Assembly: GCA_900491605.1 (NCBI GenBank)
Contig: UESW01004629.1
Span: 147,792-211,791, forward strand
Direction: 5' to 3'
From: Calamus simplicifolius
Taxonomy: Eukaryota; Streptophyta; Magnoliopsida; Arecales; Arecaceae
DNA length: 64,000 nt
Numbering within the stretch: position 1 is the stretch's first letter; each line of letters opens with the position of its first letter. A model generated the notes under the pieces. It saw only the letters and a list, made by a program, of their open reading frames with translations. It made no database searches and was not told where the DNA came from. The position numbers and the translations under genes were made by a program. Of the stretch, positions 11,117 through 21,589 are shown piece by piece.

Positions 11117-11310
11117 GAGAAGGATGGCCCTCGACAACCGTGCGTGCGCCCTCGCACCACCTCCCTCCTGCTCTCGGCCACCATTCCATGCTTCCACTCT
11201 CCCCCTTCACAATTCCAACCGAGTCCATATTGATTTCTCCCCCCCCCCCCCCCCCCCTTTTTTTTTTGCTCCCTTCTTTGCCCGCGCATGCTTTGGTTTG
11301 GACTTTGGAG
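11117..11310. other. Flank between Harbinger and hAT elements
   Basis: GC-rich to C-rich sequence including a homopolymer run of about 17 C followed by T (about 11240-11268). No gene is supported; the overlapping ORFs here are low-complexity artefacts. Confidence 0.4.
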
Positions 11311-11719
11311 CAAAGTTGTCAATTTTGTTTCGTTTCGGCCGAGACATTTCATTTCGGTAGCTTATCCGAAAAGATAAGTACTACGTTTCATTTCGGAAGA
11401 TTTTTCGGCCGTTTCGGTGCGTTTCGACATATTTCGGCCTTTTTCGGCCATTTTCGGCCGTTTCGGTATGTTTCGCCGTTTCGGTAAATTATGCTTTGAA
11501 AACCAATTTATGAATTATTAAACCTTTTAGAACCATTTTAATATATATATATAATATCAAAAAAAATCTTAGTTACCCTATCCCGTTTTAAAATATATAT
11601 ATATAATAAAAAAAAAATTCTAGTTACCCTATCCCCACGGTCGCATCTCTTAAAAACTCAAACTTTTTATTTTTATATTATTATTATTATTTATGAAGAA
11701 TATAAATTATGAATAAATT

Positions 11720-11767
<48 letters not shown>

Positions 11768-11955
11768 CAAACTCTTAAAAACTTAAACTCTTTATTTTTA
11801 TGTTGTTATTATTATTTATAAAGAATATAAATTATGAATAAATTTTTTAGTATATATATATATTCCGAAACGAAGCACCGAAACGATCCGATACCAAAAT
11901 ATTTCATTTCATAAACTAAACCGAAACATAATCCAAAACGAAATTGACAACCTTG
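11311..11955. mobile_element. Non-autonomous hAT-like element, 645 bp
   Basis: The left end reads CAAAGTTGTCAATTTTGTTT and the right end, reverse-complemented, CAAGGTTGTCAATTTCGTTT, so the termini form an inverted repeat of about 20 bases with two mismatches. The flanks CTTTGGAG (11303-11310) and CTTTGAAG (11956-11963) are an 8-base target duplication with one mismatch. An 8-bp duplication with CA-starting inverted ends is the hAT pattern. The interior has no ORF, has TTTCGGCC-rich arms, two degraded internal duplications and a long TA microsatellite. Confidence 0.8.
11722..11765. repeat. TA microsatellite inside the hAT element
   Basis: About twenty consecutive TA dinucleotides lie between two diverged copies of a roughly 120-base segment containing AAGAATATAAATTATGAATA. 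Confidence 0.9.
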
Positions 11956-12310
11956 CTTTGAAGGCTCTCTCGTCCTCTTGGAGACCGCAGACCACAGACA
12001 TTCTCTGTTCTCTTACCCCCTCGATCTCCCCGCCCACCACCTGGCTTCTTTATCCTCTTTCTTTAGAGAGAGAAGAAAAGAGCTGTTGAGAGAGAAATAG
12101 CGCACTGAAAGTGTTGCTTTAAGAGTGGATGGGATTCTAGTTTTTTTAATACCACCGAGCGAGCGAGCTCAAAGCGAGGTGGAGTCTTTCCCTTAAAAAA
12201 AAAAAAAAAAAAAAAACAAACAAGAGAGAGTGCGGAGGAGAAGTGGAAATGGGCCGTGGTTTTTAATTTCCAAGAGCGTGCACGCTCTTTCCTCGAAAGC
12301 TAGGCTCTTC
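11956..12310. other. Unassigned sequence left of Copia-3
   Basis: The stretch resembles plant gene leader sequence (CT-rich, GAGAGAGAAG tracts) and holds a poly-A run at about 12196-12217, but no ORF or splice-supported exon can be assigned. Copia-3 is inserted at its right edge within AGGCTCTTC. Confidence 0.35.
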
Positions 12311-12704
12311 TGTTGGAATATTAAACTTATTTTAATGCACTCTTGAAAACAACCAAAGGCTTCATGGGAGAAAGGAAGAGTCACTCTTGAAAAGACCAAA
12401 GGCTTCATAAATTTAAAATTGACTCTTAGTATTTTGTAATTGACTCTTAATTTTCTGCAAATGTCTTTTAGTTTTTCTATATATGTATTAAATAGTGGCA
12501 TATGAAAGGACATCTAGATGTGTATAAATATGGAAGGTGTTTGCCCATGAAATGAGGTAGAGAAGTAGAAGTAGAAGAAGAAGATGATGATAAAAAATAG
12601 AGAGAGACCCAAAAGTTGTATTCCCTCTAATATAGAGTATCATTTTTCTTATTGAAAGAATTCTCCACTTCCGTCAATCTTGTGTGCCCACCTTGTTTCC
12701 AACA
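12311..12704 (+). repeat. Copia-3 5' LTR
   Basis: Starts TGTTGGAATATTAAAC and ends TTGTTTCCAACA, with TGTTGG/CCAACA inverted ends. A TATA-like TGTATAAATATGG lies at about 12520-12532 and would start transcription in the right part of the LTR, where the R/U5 boundary is expected. Confidence 0.95.
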
Positions 12705-12706
12705 AG

Positions 12707-12719
12707 TGGTATCAGAGCC
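12707..12719 (+). promoter_or_regulatory. Copia-3 primer-binding site
   Basis: TGGTATCAGAGCC, two bases after the LTR, matches the initiator methionine tRNA 3' end, the usual primer of plant Copia elements. Confidence 0.95.
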
Positions 12720-12754
12720 TTTTTTTTTTTTTGAGAGGATCAATCTTGAGGGAG

Positions 12755-13760
12755 ATGGCCAACGATGGTGTGCATATTCAAGTTCCCAAGCTTACTAAGG
12801 AGAACTATGGGAATTGGTGTATCCAAATGAAGTCCTTATTTGGCTCACAAGATCTATGGGAAATTGTTCAAGATGGCTACACCGAGCCTACAGCAGAGCA
12901 AGAAAGAGGGTACAATCAAGCACAAAAAGATACTTTAAGGGGCTTAAGGAGAAGAGACAAGAAAGCTTTGTTCCAATTATATCAAGCTTTAGATGAGGTG
13001 ACATTTGAGAGAATTGCTGAAGCAACCTCTGCAAATCAAGCTTGGGATACTCTCTCTACTATCTTTAAAGGAGAAGAAAAGGTGAAGCGAATCCGGCTTC
13101 AACAATTGCGAGGAGAATTTGAAATCACCACCATGAAGGAGACGGAAAACATATTTGACTACTTCTCTCGGATATTGATTATTGTAAACCAATTGAAGAG
13201 AAATGGAGAGAAGGTAGAAGATGTTCGAGTGGTGGAGAAGATACTTCGGTCTTTAACACCGAGGTTTGAGCATGTTGTTGTCGCCATTGAAGAAGCTAAT
13301 GATGTTGATACACTCTCCATCAATGCGTTGATGGGCAAACTTCAAATTCATGAACAAAAGATGCAAAAGAAAAATGAAGCACATAATATGGAGCAAATAC
13401 TTCAATCCAAGGTGGAGGCAAAAGATCAAAAAGAGAAAGATCAAGGGCTTCAATTGGCATATAGTAACAAAAGAGATGACGGCAACAACTATCGTGGTGG
13501 TCGTGGTGGCAGAAGCAACTACCGTGGTCGTGGTCAAAGCCATGGCCATGGTCAAAGAAGCTATTATGATGGAGGAGGCCAAAGCTCAAATTTCAACAAT
13601 GAAAGAGGTGGCAGAAGAGGTGGACGTGGACGAGGTAGAAGATCAATTGGAGGTCGTAACCAATCAAGATCAATGTTCAATGCTATAATTGTCAAAAATA
13701 TGGACACTATAGCTATGAGTGTTGGAACAATAAGCAAAGCCACAACATGAATCCAACAAC
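12755..13760 (+). pseudogene. Copia-3 gag
   Basis: The ATG at 12755 (MANDGVHIQVPKL) follows the leader and gives the UBN2-type gag N-terminus (ENYGNWCIQMKSLFGSQDLW) and a long helical body (DKKALFQLYQALDE, AWDTLSTIFKGEEKVKRIRL). A Gly/Arg-rich tail (GGRGGRSNYRGRGQ) follows. The zinc knuckle CYNCQKYGHYSYEC (CX2CX4HX4C) is present but in the next frame, implying loss of one base near 13672. In the gag frame the protein ends at 13750 without the knuckle. Gag would form the virus-like particle and bind RNA. Confidence 0.9.
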
Positions 13761-16700
13761 CAAGAAGGAGAACCGACTCTTCTTTTGTCATGCCAAGAAG
13801 ATGGAGACTTGAAGAATATATGGTTTCTTGATTCAGGAGCCTCAAACCATATGTGTGGAAGAAAAGAGCTATTTGTGGAATTGCAAGAAGGGGAGTTTTG
13901 TGATGTGAAGTTTGGGGATCTCTCCAAAGCTCCTATCAAAGGAAGAGGTAAAATTATGATTTGGCAAAAGAATGGTAAACCTGATTTCATTTCCAATGTT
14001 TATTATGTGCCAAGTTTGAAGAGTAATATTTTAAGTATTGGCCAACTGTTAGAGAAGGGTTATGCAATTCATATGGAAGGATTATCTCTAACTCTAAAAG
14101 ATTGGAATGGAAAGCTGATTACTCGTGTCCAGATGGCGAAGAACAGGATGTTTCCTCTTATCTTAAAGACGGAAGCACAAAATTGCTTGCAAGTGGATAT
14201 CAAGGACCCTTCTTGGCTTTGGCATCTCAGGTTTGGACATTTAAATTTTGGAAGTTTGAAATTACTATCTAATAAGGGAATGGTGAAAGGTCTTCCACAT
14301 ATAAATTATTCAAATGAAGTTTGTGAGAAGTGCATACTAGCTAAGCATGCAAGAGCTCCCTTCAAAAGTAGAAAATCTTGGAAAGCAACAAGACCATTAC
14401 AACTAGTGCATACTGATATATGTGGACCTCTTCCAGAATCTTGTGGTGGCAACAAATATTTTATAACATTTGTTGACGACTTTAGTAGAAAGTTATGGGT
14501 TTATTTTCTTAAAGAAAAGTCGGCTGCACTCTTTATGTTTAAATATTTCAAATCTTTAGTTGAAAAAGAAAGTAACAATAAAGTGCAGATGTTGAGATCC
14601 GATAGAGGCGAGAATATATGTCAAATGCTTTTAGAAGCTATTGTGATGAAGAAGGAGTTCGACATCAATTCATCGCTCCGTACTCTCCACAACAAAATGG
14701 AGTGGCCGAGAGGAAGAATCGGACCATTCTTGACATGATTAGAAGCATGTTGAAAGAGAAGAACCTTTCCGAGCATTTTTGGGCTGAAGGGGTGGCATGT
14801 GCAGCATATCTTATCAACCGAAGCCCAACAAAAGCCATCAAAGGTATGACACCAGAAGAAGCTTGGAGTGGCTACAAACCAGGAGTAAGCCATATGAAGA
14901 TTTTTGGGTGTATTGCCTATGCCCAAGTACCACAAGAGAAGAGGAAGAAGCTTGATGATCGAAGCCAAAAATGCATCTTCATAGGATATAGTGAGCAATC
15001 CAAAGCCTACAAATTGTATAATCCAATGACAAATAAGGTCATCATCAGTCGGGATGTGATTTTCAATGAAGATGGAGTATGGGATTGGAATGGCAAAGAT
15101 TCTCATATCAAATATATAACACCTTATAATGAAGCTGAGGAGAATACAAATGAGGAAGCTACTCAACCAATCTTGTCACCAGCAAGATCATCTTCATCAC
15201 CACAAGTTACACCGACTTCTTCAAGAAGTTCTATAAGCCCTGAAGAGTCAACAAGAAAGTTTAGAAGTATTAGTGACCTTTATGATGAAACAGAAGAAGT
15301 TGAACAAGTTGATTTATATTGTTTATTTGCTGATATTGAACCTCTAACATTTGATGAAGCTATGCAGAAAGTTGAATGGAGAAAAGCAATGAAGGAGGAG
15401 ATTCTTGCCATAGAAAAGAATAATACTTGGGAGTTGACTTCACTTCCAAAAGGACAAAAGGCGATAGGCGTCAAATGGGTGTATAAAGTGAAGCGCACTG
15501 CTAATGGAGAGGTAGAAAAATACAAAGCTCGTTTGGTTGCCAAAGGCTACAAGCAAAAGAAAGGGCTCGATTATGATGAAGTTTTCGCGCCTGTAGCCCA
15601 TTTTGATTCAATAAAGCTCATTTTCTCACTTGCATCTCATCACAAGTGGAAAATATATCAAATGGATGTAAAGTCGGCATTTCTCAATGGCTACCTTGAA
15701 GAAGAAGTCTATATTGAGCAACCTGAGGGCTATATCCATAAAGGCATGGAAGATAAAGTGTACAAGTTACACAAAGCTTTGTATGGATTAAAGCAAGCAC
15801 CGAGAGCTTGGAATGCTCGAATTGATCACTATCTTCAAGATTGTGGTTTCAACAAATGCTCCTATGAACATGCTATTTATGTAAAGAAAAAAGGAGATGA
15901 CATTTTAATTATATGTCTATATGTGGATGACTTACTTGTGACAGGTAATTGCATGGAAATGATATATGGGTTCAAAGCAACCATGAGCAAGGAGTTCAAA
16001 ATGACGGGAGGAGACTTGATGTCTTATTTTCTTGGCATTGAAGTAAGGCAAAGTGAAGATGGCATCTTCATTTCTCAAGAAAGTTATGCTAGAAATATTC
16101 TACAAAAATTCAAAATGGAGAGCTGCAAAGAAGTAAACACCCCAGTTGCTTATGGAGCCAAGCTTAGTAAAGAAGGAGAAGGAAAGGAGGTGAACTCATA
16201 TATCTTCAAAAGCCTTGTTGGAAGTCTTCGTTATCTTACTATAAGCCGACCTGATATTGTCTATGGAGTTGGTTTGATTAGTAGATATATGGAACATCCA
16301 AAGGAGTCACACTGGATGGCAGCAAAAAGGATTCTAAGATACCTCAAAGGAACTCTTGATCATGGTATGTTTTATACTCATTCCAATGATGCAAATTTAA
16401 TTGGTTTTTCTGATAGTGATTGGGGAGGAGATCTTGATGAACGAAAAAGCACTTCTGGTTATATCTTTTATTTTGGTGCTAATGCTTTTTCTTGGAGCTC
16501 AAAGAAACAATCCATTGTTGCATTATCTACATGTGAGGCAAAGTATGTTGCAGCAGCATCATGTGCTTGTGAGGCCATATGGTTGCGCAACTTATTGAAA
16601 GAATTGAGTCATTCACAAAAGGAGCTTGTGAAAATATATGTTGATAATAAGTCTGCTATTGAACTAGCTAAGAATCCAGTTCAACATGGAAGAAGCAAAC

Positions 16701-16912
16701 ACATTGACACAAGATTTCATTTTCTTCGTGATCAAGTTAAGAAAGGTATTGTGAAGGTTGTGTATTGTAAATCAAATGAGCAAATTGCTGATATATTTAC
16801 AAAATCACTCAAAGGTGAAGATTTTCAAAAGCTGAGAAAGATGCTTGGAGTCATGGCACCAAGAAAAAATAAGTTTACGGGAGGAAATGTTGGAATATTA
16901 AACTTATTTTAA
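13761..16912 (+). pseudogene. Copia-3 pol: protease, integrase, RT, RNase H
   Basis: In order: protease WFLDSGASNHMCG; integrase zinc region WLWHLRFGHLNFG with CEKCILAKHA; catalytic core VHTDICGP, FVDDFSRK and, after a frame change, SPQQNGVAERKNRT; the GYKPG/KIFGC region and CIFIGYS; RT with WVYKVKR, YKARLVAKGY, QMDVKSAFLNGYLEEEVY and the catalytic LYVDDLLVTG; RNase H with GFSDSDWGGD, CEAKYVAA, YVDNKSAIELA and FTKSLKGEDF. The zinc knuckle, protease and RT parts occupy three frames; the second core shift (14609-14612) looks like loss of one G. The stop at 16910-16912 lies inside the 3' LTR. Confidence 0.92.
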
Positions 16913-17281
16913 TGCACTCTTGAAAACAACCAAAGGCTTCATGGGAGAAAGGAAGAGTCACTCTTGAAAAGACCAAAGGCTTCATAAATTTAAAATTGAC
17001 TCTTAGTATTTTGTAATTGACTCTTAATTTTCTGCAAATGTCTTTTAGTTTTTCTATATATGTATTAAATAGTGGCATATGAAAGGACATCTAGATGTGT
17101 ATAAATATGGAAGGTGTTTGCCCATGAAATGAGGTAGAGAAGTAGAAGTAGAAGAAGAAGATGATGATAAAAAATAGAGAGAGACCCAAAAGTTGTATTC
17201 CCTCTAATATAGAGTATCATTTTTCTTATTGAAAGAATCCTCCACTTCCGTCAATCTTGTGTGCCCACCTTGTTTCCAACA
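16888..17281 (+). repeat. Copia-3 3' LTR
   Basis: 394 bases, one substitution from the 5' LTR. Preceded by the polypurine tract ACGGGAGGAAA (16877-16887) and followed by the target duplication TCTTC. Confidence 0.95.
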
Positions 17282-17512
17282 TCTTCTTGCTATTTCTCGC
17301 TAGGATCACCGCTGATTGGATTTCTCTAGTTCCTCTCTCATTTGGAAGCGATCGGCACGACATAAGGAACCTTTCTTCTCCTCTCTTGGATCCGTTTATT
17401 TTTTGCAATCAAAAAAAAATCTCTACTTACTGTGTTTTAGCCTTTCGGTCCTACTGTGTTTGAATATAAATTGGCATTGAGCGTTGATGTAGTCAGTCAA
17501 AAGAGAGTAGAT
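17282..17512. other. Unassigned sequence right of Copia-3
   Basis: Continuation of the unassigned sequence interrupted by Copia-3, T- and CT-rich, without an identifiable gene. Confidence 0.35.
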
Positions 17513-17613
17513 GATCCCCAAGCTCTAGGCAGCCTTCGACCTTAGGCGGTCCCTAAGGTGGTCCCCAAGCTCTGGGCGGCCTCCAGCCGTCCCTAGCCTT
17601 GGACCACCTCCAG
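17513..17613. repeat. GC-rich tandem array, left part
   Basis: Short degenerate units built on GGCGGCCCCCAAGCTCTG-like sequence (CCCCAAGCTCTAGGC, CCTTAGGCGG, CCCCAAGCTCTGGGCGGCC). The array is interrupted here by the Gypsy-2 insertion and resumes at 28576. Confidence 0.8.
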
Positions 17614-18799
17614 TGTCACCACCCTGACATCGCGCATGTGCGCGCATCCGCAGGGCCGAGTGCGGATGAGATTGGCCGCGGTGGAGATAGGCCGAGGCCG
17701 ACGCCGAAGCCAACGCCGTTGCCAAGGCCGACGCCGAGACCGACACCAAGACCGAGGTGGGCTATCGCCGACGCCGAGGTCAAGGTAGGCCGCTACTAAG
17801 ATGAGCCCAAGACCGAATGGGGCGAGTGTCGGGGTCGGCAAGGCATGAGCAGGACTGGGCAGCACGTGTGCAGCGAGCGTGCATGGTTGAGTTGAGGTTC
17901 GTGACCCAGATGGGGCGCAGCACAGGCGAGCGGGCCAGGCGAGCGAGTGCGCAGGTTGGACGCGACAGGCGTGGGCGCATGCAAGACTGGACGTGACATG
18001 TGCTGGGTGCAAGTGCAGAGGTGATGCGGTGCGTGGGACACTGTACGGTGCGTGCGGACATGTTGACGAGTGAGCGGTGCAGAGCGAGACGGACCGAGAC
18101 GAAAGTGTAGGATCGGACGGACGCTAGCTTGCGCCGAAGCAGCGCGCAAGCTAGGCATGCGCAGGACGATGCGCATAGCTGAAGTGATTAGCAAAGCATA
18201 TGTAATCTAACATAGTGGCTGGTTGCAAACAGTCAAAGAGGGTTTGATAACCTAAGTTAGATGAGTTTTAGTGAGATGGTGCTAGGCATGTGAGCTAAAG
18301 CATGTGAGGCTGAACCGTGTACATGTGTGCAGTCCAATTGAAGTCGCGGAATCCATTATATATGGGGGGGCGGCTTGGATGTAAAGGAGAGGGAGGCTAA
18401 TCATTCAGAAAGGGAAGAGAGGTGATTCTTGTGGAGAGGATCCGGTGGGATTCTTGAGGGAATCGTGTGCCTTCTTGGAGGAAGGTAGTTGTAATCCAAG
18501 TGTGTTGGAATGAAAGCCTTTTCCCATTCCATTGTAAGCCTTGAAGGTGTGTGCATGGAGGCTGAACCTTGGGGAAGAAAGCTGGGTGAGCGCAACCCAG
18601 CTAACTAGCAAGAAGATCTCTAAAAGGCTGATCCTAGATCCGGAAATAGAGGTTCTTGGACGTGGCTCGAAGAGGATTGGACGCACTACTGGATGAAAGG
18701 CTGGCTAAGGCGGGCGCAGCCTTAGCACCACACACCTTTGGAAGACCACTTTAAGGAAGAAAGTGGGAGATATCTGCTGTGAATTCTAGGGGTGTGACA
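17614..18799 (+). repeat. Gypsy-2 5' LTR
   Basis: Begins TGTCACCACCCTGACATC and ends GGGGTGTGACA. The left half is GC-rich with GCCGAGGCCGACGCC-type short repeats; a TATA-like ATTATATATGG lies at 18355-18365. The ORFs on both strands through this LTR recur in the 3' LTR and are not genes. Confidence 0.92.
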
Positions 18800-18800
18800 G

Positions 18801-18812
18801 TGGTATCAGAGC
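18801..18812 (+). promoter_or_regulatory. Gypsy-2 primer-binding site
   Basis: TGGTATCAGAGC one base after the LTR, complementary to the initiator methionine tRNA. Confidence 0.92.
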
Positions 18813-19835
18813 TTGGAGGTTTCATTGGGTGATTCCTAAGTTCTGGTTTAGATGCAGCCAAGAACCAGCCAAGAATCACTCGGCTGGGTGGTTTTGATCT
18901 AGCTGGGAGTTCTTGGAGGAGTTCCAGATTGAGGCTGATGGAGAAGGGAACCCTTGAGCGGTGCTTTTGAGGCCTAGGATGATTTGGAAGGTGCTGGTAT
19001 CAAGAGACTTCATTCGGGTTGCAGGGTTGGAATTCTTGATTGCAATTCAGACAGCTGGGAGCAATTTGAGTAGCTGAAGGTTCTTGGAGCATTTCTGGAT
19101 CAAAGTTGGTGAAGAACCAGAGCTTTGATCGTTGTTCTTGGGTGTGGAACCGATCTGGAAGGTGCCGGTAGCAAGAACTTCAATCTAGGCTGCTGGATTG
19201 AGAGTTCTTGATGGTATTCAGCTGGCTGGAAGCAAGCTGGACGGCTGAAGCTTTTTGGAGGTGTTTCTGATTGAAATCAGTGAGTGAGTCCATCTTCCCC
19301 ACCAAGTTCTTTGTTGATTGTTGGCGAGAGCTGGAATCAGATTTGAATTGCTTGAGTTCTTTGCATTTCATATTGGTTAAATCTGAAATTTCTGGAAAGT
19401 ATTTGGACTAGATTGTTGTTTGATCAATACCGGTGTATGCTATCAAATCCGGAAGCAAAAGGGGTTTGACTCTGGGTTCAAAACTACTAGAATAGAGTTC
19501 TGAGTTTTATTGGAGCTTGGTGTTGCTGGAGTTTTGGTTTGCATTGTGTTGACTGAGAGAATCAAGGAGCTGGCAGGGAGTCCAGGTGATTCTGAGTTTC
19601 TGGACTCGGTCCCAGAATTGCTTTGAAGTCAGTCCCAGAAGGAGGCCGTGTGGTGTCTATTTGGGCAAAGGATTGATTGCTAATTGAATATCTGGATTTG
19701 GAGAAGGAAGTGGACGGTTTCTTGGAGGTTTTCTTGGAAGATTTTTGGAGGTTGTGAAGTCTTGAAGGAACGTTTGAAACCTGAATTCAAGAAACCAGAA
19801 ATCTGGTTTGCTGGGAGCTTTTTAACGGTGCAGCC
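18813..19835 (+). repeat. Gypsy-2 leader with imperfect repeats
   Basis: About 1 kb of untranslated leader between the primer-binding site and gag. It contains three diverged copies of a 160-190 base segment marked by GAAGGTGC(T/C)GGTA(T/G)CAAGA, TTCTTGGAG and GCTGGGAG(C/T). No ORF of note. Confidence 0.6.
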
Positions 19836-20920
19836 ATGACAATTGCCGAGAGAGTTGCTAGACTTGAGGAGATTGTTGGGAAACCAGATGGAGACGGGGT
19901 ACTGGACCTTGTTACCATGGTGGCTGTTCATCAGGAGAAGCTGGAAGGAATGCATGCTGCTGCCCAAGAAGAACTAGTCCGAGACTTGGTGGTGCGCAGT
20001 GACCATCAACGGGCTGAGCAATCTGAGAACATATCTGGCATTTTGGAGAGGATTCAAGGGCTGGAAGATGAGGTGAAGTTGCTAAGGAAGGCGCTGGTCA
20101 ATGGGGCTGGGCTATCTTCATCTAATTCAGATCAGTCGTCCAAAGTGAAGGTTCCTGATCCAAAGGTTTTCAATGGAAATCGGGATGCCAAAGAGTTAGA
20201 AAACTTCATATGGGATCTGAAAAATTATTTCAAAGCCATGGGAATTCCTGAGATGAATCAAGTCAATCTTGCAACGATGTATCTTGGAGATGATGCTAAA
20301 CTTTGGTGGAGAACCCGGGTGTTAGATGATTTGAGCTCGGGTAGGCCTAAGATTGAATCTTGGGAGCAGCTGAAAAGAGAACTCAGGGAGCAGTTCTTAC
20401 CTTGCAATGTAGCTTGGATTGCAAGGGATTCCTTGAAGAAGTTGAGGCAAACTGGTACTACAAGGGAATATGTGAAAGAGTTTAGTTCCCTAATGCTGGA
20501 GATCACCAATATGAGTGAAGAAGATAAGCTATTCAACTTTATTTCTGATTTGCAGCCTTGGGCTCAAACAGAATTAAGGCGTCAAGGAGTCAAAGATTTG
20601 CCATCAGCCATTGCAGCGGCTGAAGCTCTTATTGATTTCCGGAATCTACATTTAGATGGAGGTCAAAAGGAGAAGGCAAAGCTGGTTGAGGGGAAAATAA
20701 CCAGGGATCAGAAGTGGAAAAAGAAAGGTGCAATGGGCAAGGAAAAGAAGGAAGATGATGGTGGAAAGGTGGAACCACAGCCTTTTTTTCAAGGAAAGAA
20801 GAACTCATGGGGTTGCTTCATTTGTGGTGAAGCTCATCGAGCAAAAAATTGTCCAAAAAGGCAGGTGTTGAATGTCTTAGTCTCACAAAAGGAGGAAAGC
20901 AAGGTAGAGGAGGAATCTAC
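19836..20920 (+). CDS. Gypsy-2 gag (5' exon-like part before Copia-4)
   Basis: The ATG at 19836 gives MTIAERVARLEEIVG, a coiled-coil N-terminus (ERIQGLEDEVKLLRKAL), then the retrotransposon gag domain (VPDPKVFNGNRDAKELENF, ATMYLGDDAKLWWRT, WEQLKRELREQFLP, ARDSLKKLRQTGTTREYVKE, FNFISDLQPWAQTELRRQ). A basic region precedes the zinc knuckle CFICGEAHRAKNC. The frame is intact and is interrupted only by Copia-4 after the codons for EEEST. It resumes in the same frame at 26295 after the duplicated TCTAC, so gag and protease were one uninterrupted polyprotein before the insertion. Confidence 0.92.
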
Positions 20921-21585
20921 TGTTGGGAATACACCCTCAATCACCCTCAGAATAAATATGCGGAACGTGTTTTAATGGAAAAACTATGCGTGCACAATCA
21001 CAGAAAGATATACCGATCTACCACAATCACAGAATATGCGGAATAAAATAAACACCACACAAAAACACCTAATTTACGTGAAAAACCCCTCCAATGTGAA
21101 AGGGAAAAACCACGGGGCAAATTCCGAGAGCACTTCACTAATCTTAATAAAAGATTACAACTTTTCTCATAATTTCTTTTTGCCCAAAAATCAGGAAACA
21201 CTTCGAACTTAAAATAATAGTTGATGTGGGTACAAGAAGGATCTCACCAACGTGTGGTTGCTCTTCCGTGCCCCCAAATCTGCTCTCAGACTCGTCCGTA
21301 TCGACCTCCTGAGGTTGCACAGGATTTCTCCCAAGCCTGGGCTTCTCTGGATCTCTCTCAGGCCGCACACAGCTCTATCCCCCCAATCTAGGATTTTTCT
21401 TCTCTGGTATCTGCCACATACGGATCTCTCTCCCCCTCCTTTATTTCCGGATTTGTTTTCCCTTTTTTGAAAATAGCTTCATAACAAACTGTGATGCAGT
21501 TTGTTATCATGGGCTCCGTAACAAACTGTGATGCAGTTTGTTATCATGGGCCGGTTCCCTCCCCACATGGAGGGAGCACCCAACA
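20921..21585 (-). repeat. Copia-4 3' LTR
   Basis: On the plus strand it starts TGTTGGGAATACACCC and ends GGGAGCACCCAACA. It is adjacent to the minus-strand polypurine tract GGGAGGGGGAGATA. It contains a direct duplication of about 37 bases whose core ACAAACTG...CAGTTTGT is an inverted repeat. Confidence 0.93.
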
Positions 21586-21589
21586 ATAT

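Larger units (their letters stand above)
12311..17281 (+). mobile_element. Copia-3: complete, recent LTR retrotransposon (4,971 bp)
   Basis: Two 394-base LTRs flank a full gag-protease-integrase-RT-RNase H interior. A perfect 5-base target duplication TCTTC (12306-12310 and 17282-17286) flanks it. By eye the LTRs differ at a single base (AGAATTCTCC versus AGAATCCTCC) with no indel, so insertion is recent. The coding region is nevertheless interrupted by at least three one-base frame changes, so this copy would not make an intact polyprotein unless these are sequence errors. Confidence 0.95.

Noticed and set aside
17593..18194. Minus-strand Ala/His-rich ORFs (and the same at 27290-27835)
   Set aside because: They lie in the Gypsy-2 LTRs, recur in both copies and reflect GC-rich composition.
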